From NCBI RefSeq assembly GCF_900110925.1, contig NZ_FOFP01000014.1:86221-150220 (forward strand): 64,000 bases of DNA. The letters run 5' to 3'. Under the pieces are notes generated by a model that worked only from the letters and a program-made list of their open reading frames with translations, did not search any database and was not told where the DNA came from. Positions within the stretch are counted from its first letter, which is position 1; every line of letters starts with the position of its first letter. Below, piece after piece: positions 1 through 7,998 of the stretch. This DNA is from Pseudomonas cuatrocienegasensis. GTDB lineage: Bacteria > Pseudomonadota > Gammaproteobacteria > Pseudomonadales > Pseudomonadaceae. The position numbers and the translations under genes are program-made.

Positions 1-2438
1 TGGCTGAAACTCTGAACCAGCGTCAGTTCGCCGGTCGCAGCATCCCGAGCATAGATCCGTAGATAACTCGTGCCGCCTGGAACGGCGGCAGCGCCGGTGC
101 CTGTGGCGGTGGTACTGCCACTGATTACCAGGGTTTTGCCATCTTCGGAGACGACGATGTCGGTGACGAACTCGCCGTAGCCGCTCAGGGTGCCATCAAC
201 GTAATAAAGGGTCGGGTCGGGGGCGCTTACCTCGGCCTGCCACTGCGGTGCATTGTTGATCGCCAGGGCGATGCTGGCGCTGATTGCGGGTTCGCCGGTG
301 TCGTCGCCACCGCCGGCGCTGCCGCCGTTGTCTTGAATGCTCGCCAGGGTGAAGGTGCGGCTACCGGTGGTGGCCTGGGTGGTGTCGTAGCCAGCGTTGG
401 TGACCGGGGTGGTCGTCAGTGCCGGCGCGGTGTTGTGAGTTAGCAGCACATCCAGGCTGATAGCCTGGCTGTCCACCTGGCCATCGTTGGCGCGCAGTGC
501 CAGGGTTACCACGCTGCCGTTGGCATCCGCCGAGCTTTGGTTGCTGTAGGTCACCTGGCGCAGCACGGCATTGGCGTCTTCGCGGCTGGTGCCGGCGAGG
601 AAGGTGATGGTCAGGGTGCCGCCGCTCTGGCTGAACGTGGCGATGGCCTGGCCATCCTTGAACACGTCTCCATTCTCCAGGCGCAGGCTGCTGCTATTGG
701 CGAAGCCGAATACGTCGTTGCTGGAAGCGCCGCCTTCACGGCTGATCAGCAGTTTGCCGCCACTGTAGTCACCGTTGCCGCTGGCCAAACGGTCGAAGTT
801 GGCGTCGTTCAGGGTCAGGCCGCTGGCCAGGGTGATTTCCTCACCACGGATCAACGTCTGAATTGAGGAAAAGCGGCTCAGGCCGTTGCCGGAAATCAGA
901 ATCGATTGGCCATCGGCAGCGACGGCGATTTCCTGGCCATTGGTGGCGCTGGTTACCGTGCTCAGTTCAGTCAGGCTGCCATTGTCAGCCACGCTGAATA
1001 TGTGCACGGTACCGTTGGTTGCCGCAGCATAAAGTCGGTTGCCCTCTGCGTTGAGCGACAGGCTGCCAACCTGAATATCGCTGATGACATTGGCCTGGGT
1101 CAGCCTGTTGTCGACACCCAAGTGATAGATAGTGATGCCACTGCCGTTACCGACATACAGGTAACGACCGTCTTCGGAGGCCACCAAATCGGTACCAACG
1201 GCACTGATGTTGATGCTGTCGAGCAATGTCAGCGCGTCTGTGCCCGAGGCGCTGCGTTGGTACACCGTCAGGCTGGAAGGCGTCACGATGCCGGCCCCGG
1301 CGTAGGTCACGTAAACGTAGTCGCCGGAGGTGGTCACCATCCCGCTGCGACCATCGGGACGGTGGAGCTGTGTCAGAGCACCGGTATCGGCATCGCGGTT
1401 GTAAACGTAGAGTCCGTTGAACCGACTGCCGACAAACACCTGCTTGCCATCGTCGGAGATGGCGATGCTGCCGGTGACCGTATCGCCAACCGCAATGCTT
1501 GCGCTATGGCTCAACGTGCCATCGGCATTGACGTTCAGCAGCACGAGATTGCCGTTGCCGGAAGCGCTATAGACCGATTTACCGTCAGCGCTCACGACCA
1601 TGTGCTTGACCGTGCCCAGATCCTGAATGTCCGTCAGGGTCTGCTTCAGCACCAAGCTGCCGGTGTTGCTGACCTCGAACACACTGATGCTGCTGTTCGA
1701 GCCGGCGGCGTAGACGTATTTGCCGTCGGCCGAGTAGGCCACCTCGCTGGAGCCGGCCAGTACGCCCGCATTCAGCGCTTCGGCTTCTTTCAGGATGTCG
1801 CCGGAAATCACCGGTGGCACATTGACTTGGCTGTCGACCTCGACCGTGGCCTTGATCGCGCTCAGGTCGGTGGTCTGGCCGCCGTCGTCGCTCAGGCTCT
1901 GCAAGGTCACGGTAACGGTGCCACTGGCAACGGATTTATCGAGCGCCTGGTAGGACAGGTTGTCGATCAGGGCACTTACGCTCTGTGGCTCGGGGTCGAA
2001 TGAGTTGAGTGATAGGGTGATGGTCGTGGTACTGCCAGACACTTCCACGCTGTAAACGTAGCCTGTGTCGTTAGCCCGTGTGGTGCCACTGCCCGCGACC
2101 AGTTCGATGGCCTTGCCGTCGATTAGCAGCGCCTGGTTGCTGCCGGTGCGATCGATGGTGATGGTGATATCTGCTAGTTCATTGAAACCGCCACCCGTTT
2201 CCAGGGAAACACTGACGTCCTTGAACAAGTCCACCGGTGGAAAACTGGTGGTGCTGTCGGTGATGACGATCGTGCTCTGGATTGCAGTGGCTTCTACACC
2301 CGGCGCATCAGCTGTAGCCGGCGCATCGACCTGGGCTGCCACTTCCGCAGCGGTGGTAACAGCGGCAGCATCGAGCAGGATGCGCGGCTCCAGGGCCAGG
2401 GCACGGAAATAGCGTTGCGAGGGCTTGCGTGTGGTCAT
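1..2438 (-). CDS. Large LEPR-XLL / beta-propeller repeat surface protein (C-terminus outside window)
   Basis: The minus-strand frame from the ATG at 2438 stays open to the window edge (812 codons visible). A GGAAGA-type ribosome site lies about 8 bases upstream. Residues 16-25 read LEPRILLDAA, the LEPR-XLL signature found at the N-terminus of giant bacterial surface or secreted proteins. After about 200 residues of Ig/cadherin-like sequence come seven consecutive repeats of about 40 residues (roughly residues 230-530) with the pattern S-x-D-G-K-x-(V/L)-Y-(V/A), as in 6-phosphogluconolactonase/YVTN beta-propellers. A second domain series then starts (SEDGKTLVISG, RIYARDAATG), so at least one more propeller follows. 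No ordinary signal peptide is visible; LEPR-XLL proteins are often type I secretion substrates, but no such exporter is in the window. It starts 56 bases after tadG and is probably co-expressed with the Tad pilus genes. A biofilm or adhesion role is inferred from context. Confidence 0.8.
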   Translation of the reverse strand, partial: MTTRKPSQRYFRALALEPRILLDAAAVTTAAEVAAQVDAPATADAPGVEATAIQSTIVITDSTTSFPPVDLFKDVSVSLETGGGFNELADITITIDRTGSNQALLIDGKAIELVAGSGTTRANDTGYVYSVEVSGSTTTITLSLNSFDPEPQSVSALIDNLSYQALDKSVASGTVTVTLQSLSDDGGQTTDLSAIKATVEVDSQVNVPPVISGDILKEAEALNAGVLAGSSEVAYSADGKYVYAAGSNSSISVFEVSNTGSLVLKQTLTDIQDLGTVKHMVVSADGKSVYSASGNGNLVLLNVNADGTLSHSASIAVGDTVTGSIAISDDGKQVFVGSRFNGLYVYNRDADTGALTQLHRPDGRSGMVTTSGDYVYVTYAGAGIVTPSSLTVYQRSASGTDALTLLDSINISAVGTDLVASEDGRYLYVGNGSGITIYHLGVDNRLTQANVISDIQVGSLSLNAEGNRLYAAATNGTVHIFSVADNGSLTELSTVTSATNGQEIAVAADGQSILISGNGLSRFSSIQTLIRGEEITLASGLTLNDANFDRLASGNGDYSGGKLLISREGGASSNDVFGFANSSSLRLENGDVFKDGQAIATFSQSGGTLTITFLAGTSREDANAVLRQVTYSNQSSADANGSVVTLALRANDGQVDSQAISLDVLLTHNTAPALTTTPVTNAGYDTTQATTGSRTFTLASIQDNGGSAGGGDDTGEPAISASIALAINNAPQWQAEVSAPDPTLYYVDGTLSGYGEFVTDIVVSEDGKTLVISGSTTATGTGAAAVPGGTSYLRIYARDAATGELTLVQSFS

Positions 2439-2494
2439 GGCAGTCTTCCAGGACAATTGAACGGCGAAGATAAAAGGCAGGCTTGGGGGCAGGG

Positions 2495-4105
2495 CTACTC
2501 GACCAGGCGTACGTAGGAGCCCTGCCGGCGGATGTCGTCGAGAATCGCGTCGAGCCGGTTTTGCAGGCGGCCTTCGGCAGCGACGAAGTCGAAGCCGGGG
2601 AGGTAGGTGATGTCGCCTGCCTGCTCGGTGCAGCGGGCCAGACCCGGCCCGGCCAGACGGCGGAAATCCGAGGCACCATCGATCGTCGTGTCTTCGGCGC
2701 CCAGGTCGTTGTTTTCGATCTCGTCCTGGCCGATGGCGATCAGGAAGAAGCGCAGTTTGCGTTCGCGAAAGCTGTCGCACAGCCGGGCAAAACGCTGCGT
2801 TCGTAAGCTCTGGTTTTCGCCGTCAGTGCCGGTCTCGCCATCGATGGCCTGAGCGGTGTCTGCGTTGTAGGAGTCGCTGTCGAACCAGCGCTGACCGGTG
2901 GTGTTGACCAGCATGACGATGGCTTTGTAGCTGTCACCGCCATCCTCCTTGAAGTCCTTGGGTAATTCGTCCGGCAGGTTCCAGCCACTGCTGCCACGAA
3001 ATGCCGGGGCCAGCGCCATGGCACTCCAGCCCATGGCGATGGCGTAGTTGACGTTGAAACGCGTGGACATCTGCTCGAGACGTTCCTCGATCTTGTTGAT
3101 GTCGTTGCTCAACGGCAGCAGCGGTGCGGACGGGCAGCCTTTGTCGGCGACCATCCAGCGCGTGTCGTTGGTGCCAGTGGCCTGGCCGAATATGGGGTTG
3201 GGGCCGACCCAGCGGATCGGCGTGGCGCCTGGACTGCCGTTCTCTGGCAGATCGTGGCGGTAGTAAATACGGAATTGTCCAGCAGGTGCCTGATCCCAGA
3301 AATAGTTATCGCCCCGGTTCAGGCCACGGTACATGCACAGCAGATTAGCGCGCCGATCTGGAATACGGCGGTCGTGCAGGCCGGCGTAGCCGGAGCGGAA
3401 CAGCGAGGTCAGCTCGATCGGGCGCAGGGCATTGGCCATCGCCCAACTGTTCAGGCGTTGTGCATGATTGCCACTGGGACCAGCCGGGGCGCGCGTTTGC
3501 GGGTTGGTGTAGTCGGGCGAAACGTTTACCGTCTGGCTGTAGGGCACCAGCGCCAGCCAGGCGTCATCGCGACCCTCTACCAGCTTCTGGGCGAAACGCA
3601 TGCTCTGACGGCGCAGTACCTGCAAGTTGCTTTCGTTTTCCGAACCCGAGTTGGGCAGGGCCAGCGCCACTTCCAGAGCACTTGGCTGCACCTCGACGGT
3701 GGAGTGCACCTGGATAAATCTGGGTTCGGCGCCGAGCAGCTCGGCATCGGCCTGCAAGGTTACCTCGACCCTGTAGCGGGTGCGGCCTTCGTCGCCTTTC
3801 TGCTCGCTCAGGGTGAGCGCTTCTTCGTCGATCTGGGTGGCGAGGGTGCTGTCCAGACCGAGGTTGTTGACGACGTACCCGTACGCCAGCTTCTTGAATT
3901 CTTCCAGCGATTTTTCACCGTTGCCCAGGCGCTCCTGACCGACCGCGAGCGCCGCCAGGTCGGTGGCGCGCTTGACCTGCGAAGCGCTGTTGACCATGCG
4001 GCTGGTGTCGATGGCGTAAGCGGTGGCGAGCAGGGCGCCGCCGAGGGCCAGCACCATGAAGGGCGCGATACTGCCGCGCTGACGGCGAGCGCTGATCATA
4101 AGCAT
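2495..4105 (-). CDS. tadG: TadG-like Flp pilus assembly protein with vWA-like domain
   Basis: TadG proteins are anchored in the inner membrane by one N-terminal segment and expose a von Willebrand A-like domain to the periplasm. Here the N-terminus RRQRGSIAPFMVLALGG is followed by a hydrophobic stretch and the TadG-typical DTSRMVNSASQVKRATDLAALA. The vWA core begins near ALEVALALPNSGSENES; where classical vWA domains carry DxSxS, this protein has PNSGS, so the first metal-binding Asp is absent. The frame is open up to 4273, but residues before MLMISARR are unlike TadG and overlap the candidate promoter/operator near 4281-4300. The start was therefore set at 4105; the ATG at 4099 is equally possible. 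It is separated from the other tad genes by the DUF454 gene and has its own upstream operator motif. Confidence 0.8.
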   Translation of the reverse strand: MLMISARRQRGSIAPFMVLALGGALLATAYAIDTSRMVNSASQVKRATDLAALAVGQERLGNGEKSLEEFKKLAYGYVVNNLGLDSTLATQIDEEALTLSEQKGDEGRTRYRVEVTLQADAELLGAEPRFIQVHSTVEVQPSALEVALALPNSGSENESNLQVLRRQSMRFAQKLVEGRDDAWLALVPYSQTVNVSPDYTNPQTRAPAGPSGNHAQRLNSWAMANALRPIELTSLFRSGYAGLHDRRIPDRRANLLCMYRGLNRGDNYFWDQAPAGQFRIYYRHDLPENGSPGATPIRWVGPNPIFGQATGTNDTRWMVADKGCPSAPLLPLSNDINKIEERLEQMSTRFNVNYAIAMGWSAMALAPAFRGSSGWNLPDELPKDFKEDGGDSYKAIVMLVNTTGQRWFDSDSYNADTAQAIDGETGTDGENQSLRTQRFARLCDSFRERKLRFFLIAIGQDEIENNDLGAEDTTIDGASDFRRLAGPGLARCTEQAGDITYLPGFDFVAAEGRLQNRLDAILDDIRRQGSYVRLVE

Positions 4106-4280
4106 TGCCCGTCGTGACTGTCTGTCTGCAGTGCATGAGGTGATGACACTCCCGGATGGCGAAGCTGGGGGATGAAGGGGAGTACATGCATCGAGAGTCT
4201 TGCCTTTCAATGGACGCCCGGAGGGATGGGGCGCGGAGCGTGAAAGATAAGAATAATTCCCAATCGCAAGCAATCATCGT

Positions 4281-4300
4281 TTCATTAAGAATGCTTAAGG
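4281..4300 (-). promoter_or_regulatory. Direct-repeat operator motif upstream of tadG
   Basis: On the minus strand this reads CCTTAAGCATTCTTAATGAA, with TTAA at 10-base spacing. The same motif occurs at 15755-15774 (before flp) and, shorter, at 17920-17933 (before the response regulator). The spacing suits an OmpR-family dimer, so binding by the adjacent two-component regulator is inferred. Confidence 0.55.
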
Positions 4301-4378
4301 GAAAGTCTGGGGCAATTAATCAACGAGCGGTTTGGCGGGCGTTGCAACCCTTCGCTCATGGCTATTTGCACGCCGCTT

Positions 4379-4422
4379 GTAGGAGGTGCTTTAGCGGGTT
4401 GTCGCGGCTAAAGCCCTCCCAC
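4379..4422. repeat. Degenerate REP-like palindrome (GGAGG-CTTTAGC family)
   Basis: Imperfect inverted repeat: TGTAGGAGGTGCTTTAGCGG pairs with the complement of TCGCGGCTAAAGCCCTCCCA. It belongs to the same family as the copies at 22036-22096 and 24892-24966. It lies just downstream of the DUF454 gene stop and may act as a transcription end signal or RNA stabiliser. Confidence 0.7.
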
Positions 4423-4443
4423 GGCTCATCCAGTCTCCGGGAT

Positions 4444-4863
4444 TCAGGCGGCCGAGCGTTCCACCGGCAACGATTCGGGTCGCGACCAGATCCAGCAGGC
4501 ACCGCAGAGCATGCCGCCGCCGGCACTGATCAGCAGCCACAGCGGTGGGTTGTGCCACAGCAGCAGGCCGAAGCACAGCAGCATGCTGACGCTGGCGTAC
4601 AGTTTGTGGCGACGGGCGATCACGCCACCTTGCGCCCAGTTGCTGAGCATTGGCCCGAACACGCGGTGTTCGTGCAGCCAACGGTTAAGGCGCGGCGAGC
4701 TTTTACTCGAAGCCCAGGCGGCCAGTAGGAGGAACTCGGTGGCAGGTAACCCCGGCAGGATAACGCCGAGAATGGCGCAACCCAGGCTCAGGTAGGCCAG
4801 TACCAGATAGCAGAGCCGTTTGACCTGGCTGGTGGCGGGTACGCAATGGGACGGGGTAGGCAT
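4444..4863 (-). CDS. DUF454 / YbaN-family inner membrane protein
   Basis: A small membrane protein of about 139 residues with the DUF454 (YbaN) layout. An N-terminal hydrophobic pair reads LGCAILGVILPGLPATEFLLLAAWASSKSSPRLNRWLHEHRVFGP, where LPGLPATEFLLLAAWA and the RLNRWL...H..FGP block are family signatures. Two more hydrophobic helices follow. The molecular function of DUF454 is not established. It sits between the pseudopilin genes and tadG on the same strand but belongs to no known Tad component family, so it is either a passenger or a late addition to the locus. The frame can also start at a GTG at 4881; neither start has a strong ribosome site. Confidence 0.8.
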   Translation of the reverse strand: MPTPSHCVPATSQVKRLCYLVLAYLSLGCAILGVILPGLPATEFLLLAAWASSKSSPRLNRWLHEHRVFGPMLSNWAQGGVIARRHKLYASVSMLLCFGLLLWHNPPLWLLISAGGGMLCGACWIWSRPESLPVERSAA

Positions 4864-5076
4864 TTCTAGGAGAATCCGCACAGCAACAAGTTGACCAGTA
4901 AAAGGGGCTTGCAGACGCGAGACAAGTTAAGAGGTCTTCATCTTTTTCGCCGCGCAGCGTGCGAAGACCAGGCAGGAGAAAGCAGGGCGCAGGCTGGAAC
5001 CCCGTGCCGTGTTTAGCAAAGCTGTGAGTGATCTGTGGACGTTCACGGTGATAGAAAGGCTGAAGACCGGTCTAAA

Positions 5077-5658
5077 TCAGCCGTCGTCGTCCTTGATCCC
5101 GACTTCTTCGCTGAGGGGATCGTCCAGTTCGATGCTGTTGTAGCTCATGCGCGCGAAGGAGATGGTCTGGATATCCTTCTCGGCGATCAGGGCGCTGCTG
5201 AGGGCCAGGTTGTCGCTGTTGCGGCACAGTTGCACGACCACCAGGGAGGTGCTTGGCGGCGCTTCGTCATCCTCTGTGGCGGGGGCCTCTTCGGGTAGCT
5301 CGCCATTGTATTGGCCATCGGTGTACAGCTGCGCGCAGATGCCTTCGACATTGCCGCGATACAGCGGTTTCCAGGGCATGCTGCGGTCGAGCATGACCCG
5401 GCTGATGACCATCTCGTAATCGCCCAGCACACCGGGGGCGGCGCTCTGTTCGGTCAGGGCCTGGAGGCTGTCCTTGTCCAGGCGGCTCTGCATGGCCAGG
5501 GTGCTGGCAACGGTATGCGCGGACTGCTCCATGTAGGCGCGGGCCTGATTGATGTTGTACAGGTCGGCGATGATGATCGCGCTGCCGATCAGTAGCGGCA
5601 GGATCAACGCGGTTTCCACCAGAGCATTGCCGCGCTGTGTGCGGGGTGAAGCAATCAT
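5077..5658 (-). CDS. tadF: TadF/TadE-like pseudopilin
   Basis: A 193-residue minor pseudopilin of the Flp system. The N-terminus RTQRG|NALVETALILPLL contains the prepilin cleavage Gly10 and a Glu at mature position +5, followed by a hydrophobic helix as in TadE/TadF. The mature domain has two Cys residues (GICAQLY, VQLCRN) that could form a disulphide, and an acidic tail. TadV (14884-15444) would process it, and it would act in pilus initiation in the inner membrane/periplasm. The start overlaps the stop of the upstream tadE gene by four bases (ATGA), which implies translational coupling. The split between the names tadE and tadF is by order and is uncertain. Confidence 0.8.
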   Translation of the reverse strand: MIASPRTQRGNALVETALILPLLIGSAIIIADLYNINQARAYMEQSAHTVASTLAMQSRLDKDSLQALTEQSAAPGVLGDYEMVISRVMLDRSMPWKPLYRGNVEGICAQLYTDGQYNGELPEEAPATEDDEAPPSTSLVVVQLCRNSDNLALSSALIAEKDIQTISFARMSYNSIELDDPLSEEVGIKDDDG

Positions 5659-6173
5659 TGCGCGTCCTCCTCCTGTTCCCGCTCGCTGGTCAGGCTGCCG
5701 AGCAGTTGCCGGTACTGGTACTGGAAGGCATCGCCGAGACCGAATAGGGCCGGCAGTGGGGTCATGAACGTCTGGGTCAGGTCAACGCTGACACTGAGCA
5801 CGGGCGGCGAACGATCAGCGGCGTCCTGTTCTTCATCCGCTTCGCCACCACCGAAGCGGCGCAGGTTGTCGAAAGCCAGCACGTCCACTTCGAAGTTGTC
5901 CTCGGTGAGGAAACCGTAGGAAGTGTCGATCAGGCGCTCCTCGATGGCTTCCTGCAGTACTTCTGGTGTTTGCGTGTAGAAGGCGCGGTCCTGGCGAAAG
6001 TCCTGCAGGGCACGTTCCAGCGACAAGCTGCCGACGCCGATCATCAGACTGATGCGCGCCAATTCGAAGAGCATCATTACGCCGAACAGCAGCACCGGCA
6101 GAATCAGTGCGGTTTCTATCGCGGTGACGCCTTGCTGGTTGCGCCGCAGGGCACGCAGGTTGGCTGGACGCAT
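5655..6173 (-). CDS. tadE: TadE pseudopilin
   Basis: A 172-residue pseudopilin. RRNQQG|VTAIETALILPVLLFGVMMLFELARI shows the processing Gly15, Glu at +5 and a long hydrophobic helix, the TadE-like motif. The mature domain is acidic with no Cys. The gene follows tadD with two bases between and overlaps tadF by four bases, so the three are one translation unit. TadE is needed for Flp pilus assembly and is cleaved by the same prepilin peptidase as Flp. Confidence 0.85.
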   Translation of the reverse strand: MRPANLRALRRNQQGVTAIETALILPVLLFGVMMLFELARISLMIGVGSLSLERALQDFRQDRAFYTQTPEVLQEAIEERLIDTSYGFLTEDNFEVDVLAFDNLRRFGGGEADEEQDAADRSPPVLSVSVDLTQTFMTPLPALFGLGDAFQYQYRQLLGSLTSEREQEEDAQ

Positions 6174-6175
6174 GG

Positions 6176-7021
6176 CTAGTTCTGCTCGCTCAGGACCAGG
6201 GGTTGCTGGCTGGCGGCCAGCAGTTCACTGGCCAGGGGTGCGCCGGCATTGACCCGGGCACGAGCGGTACGAAATTGCTCGACAATGGTGGCGGCATAGT
6301 CCGCTTCCAGGCTTTCCAGCAGCACGGCCTGGGCGGTGTCGTCATGCCCGGCGAAGACATAGGCCAATGCCAGGTTGAGCTGTAGGCTGATATCGCCCTG
6401 GCCGCGGGCCTGATTGAGCAGGCCGATGGCACGGCTGCTGTCGCCGCTGGCCAGCCAGGACAGGGCCAGGTTGTTCAATGCAGGGCTGTAGCCAGGATCG
6501 ATGGCCAGCGCTTTCTCGAATTGTTGGCGAGCATCTTCATCGCGCTTTTGCAGGTTGTAGGCGACGCCGAGGCCGTTGAGCGCCTGCAGGTTATTCGGCT
6601 GAGCGTGCGCGGCGCAGCGGAAGTCGTGTTCGGCCAGAGCGGCCTGACCCAGAGCCAGGTGCGCGCGACCCAGGCCGGAGCAGAGGGCTACGCGCTGCTC
6701 CGCTGGCAGGGCGCTGGCATCGCCGCCCAGTTCGGCACGGGCGCGTTGGTACAGCGGCAGTGCTTCCTTGGCAGGGCGCACGGTGGCGGCGACGCTGGCG
6801 TATTCGAGCACATAGCTGCCCTTGAGCTGGCCGCGTTCATCCATGCGCGCATAGACCTCGTAGGCGGCCTGGAAACGCCGGTTGTCGCGCAGGGTGTGGG
6901 CCAGGCGCAGGGCCTCGCCGGCCTCCTTGTCGAGCGGCGGCTGGCCAGGAACGAGGCTGGCACAACCGCCCAGGGTCAGGCTGATCAGCAGAAGTGGTAG
7001 AACGGTGCGGTACGAAGGCAT
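6176..7021 (-). CDS. tadD: TadD-like TPR lipoprotein
   Basis: Outer-membrane-associated TPR lipoprotein needed for secretin assembly in Tad systems. The chosen start gives MPSYRTVLPLLLISLTLGGC, a lipoprotein signal peptide with lipobox LGGC. Tetratricopeptide repeats follow from about residue 55 to 240, for example LNGLGVAYNLQKRDEDARQQ and ALNNLALSWLASGDSSRAIG. The reading frame is open far upstream into tadC, but that part is a shadow of tadC in another frame. A start at 7039 (MMREPV...), overlapping the tadC stop by four bases, is also possible; the CGAGAA sequence six bases before 7021 favours the shorter form. About 281 residues, normal for TadD. Confidence 0.85.
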   Translation of the reverse strand: MPSYRTVLPLLLISLTLGGCASLVPGQPPLDKEAGEALRLAHTLRDNRRFQAAYEVYARMDERGQLKGSYVLEYASVAATVRPAKEALPLYQRARAELGGDASALPAEQRVALCSGLGRAHLALGQAALAEHDFRCAAHAQPNNLQALNGLGVAYNLQKRDEDARQQFEKALAIDPGYSPALNNLALSWLASGDSSRAIGLLNQARGQGDISLQLNLALAYVFAGHDDTAQAVLLESLEADYAATIVEQFRTARARVNAGAPLASELLAASQQPLVLSEQN

Positions 7022-7035
7022 GACGGGTTCTCGCA

Positions 7036-7998
7036 TCATTGGCTGAGCAGGCGGATGACGCGCACCATGGCGGGTGCGCCCATCATCGCCACGATGGGGG
7101 GCAGGATCAGCGTCATCAGCGGCACGCTGAGTTGCGCGGGCAGTTTGCCGGCGCGTTCTTCCAGGGTGAGGATCAGTGTTTTGCGGCTTTCCTCGGAGAT
7201 GGTGCGCAGTGCCTGAGACAGTGGTGTGCCGTAGCGCTCGGCCTGGATCAGGGTCGCCACCATGCTCTCGATGCCGCTGACCCCGGTACGTTCGGCGAGG
7301 TTCAGCAGCGCCCGTGGGCGGTCGCTGAGAATCTGCAGTTCGGCATAGGTGTAGCGCAGTTCGTCGGCCAGCTCCGGCGCCGATAGCACCAGCTCCTTGG
7401 ACACCACTTGCAGCACACGACCCAGTGGCAGACCGGCTTCGGCGCAGATCACCATCAGGTCGAGACCGTCGGGCAGGTTGCGCTCCAGGCGTTCGCCGCG
7501 CTGCGCGCTGCGCATCTTCAGGCCAACTTCCGGCAGGGTTGTGCCAGCGAACAGGGCGAGCAAGCCGCCGGCCACGCCGTTGAGGCCCATTCGCGAGCCG
7601 GGCTCGAGGATGCCGAACAGCACCACCAGGGCCAGCAACACGCCCAGCGCATACTTGCAAGCCATCAGCAGGCCGAGCGCTTCCTGGCTACGTAACCCCG
7701 CCATGATCAGCAAGCGGCGCAGCTTCTGGCGGTCGCTGTCGGTGCCGGCCAGGCTTTCGCCGAAGCGCGCCACGGGCAACAGCAGGGCCAGCAGGCGTGG
7801 CGGCAGTTGCAGGCCCTGGCCGCGCAGAATGTCATCGACCTGGCGCGGTGCCTGCTCTTGCTGGGCGCTACCGCGCAGGCGATCACGCAGCGGAGTGAGC
7901 TGTCGGAGGTGGTGCAGACCGATCAGCAGTAAGCCGATACCAGCCAGTAAAATGGCCAGCGCGGCAGCCGCCAACGGGTCATTGAACAGTGCGCTCAT
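7036..7998 (-). CDS. tadC: TadC inner-membrane platform protein
   Basis: A 320-residue type II secretion F-like (T2SSF) protein forming, with TadB, the inner-membrane platform of the Flp pilus. There is an N-terminal membrane helix (residues 11-28), a pair of central helices (ALGVLLALVVLFGIL and GVAGGLLALFAGTTL), the cytoplasmic T2SSF domain with LPDGLDLMVICAEAGLPLGRAL-like sequence near residues 175-198, and a C-terminal helix (VPLMTLILPPIVAMMGAPAMVRV). The start overlaps the tadB stop by four bases. Confidence 0.92.
   Translation of the reverse strand: MSALFNDPLAAAALAILLAGIGLLLIGLHHLRQLTPLRDRLRGSAQQEQAPRQVDDILRGQGLQLPPRLLALLLPVARFGESLAGTDSDRQKLRRLLIMAGLRSQEALGLLMACKYALGVLLALVVLFGILEPGSRMGLNGVAGGLLALFAGTTLPEVGLKMRSAQRGERLERNLPDGLDLMVICAEAGLPLGRVLQVVSKELVLSAPELADELRYTYAELQILSDRPRALLNLAERTGVSGIESMVATLIQAERYGTPLSQALRTISEESRKTLILTLEERAGKLPAQLSVPLMTLILPPIVAMMGAPAMVRVIRLLSQ

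Noticed and set aside
906..2003. Long plus-strand open frame of 365 codons
   Set aside because: It lies wholly antisense to the LEPR-XLL/beta-propeller gene, whose minus-strand frame gives clear repeat structure. The plus-strand product has no family features.
7040..7660. N-terminal extension of the TadD frame
   Set aside because: The extension reads in the wrong frame through tadC and gives Arg/Ala-rich sequence. The lipoprotein signal at 7021 marks the true start.
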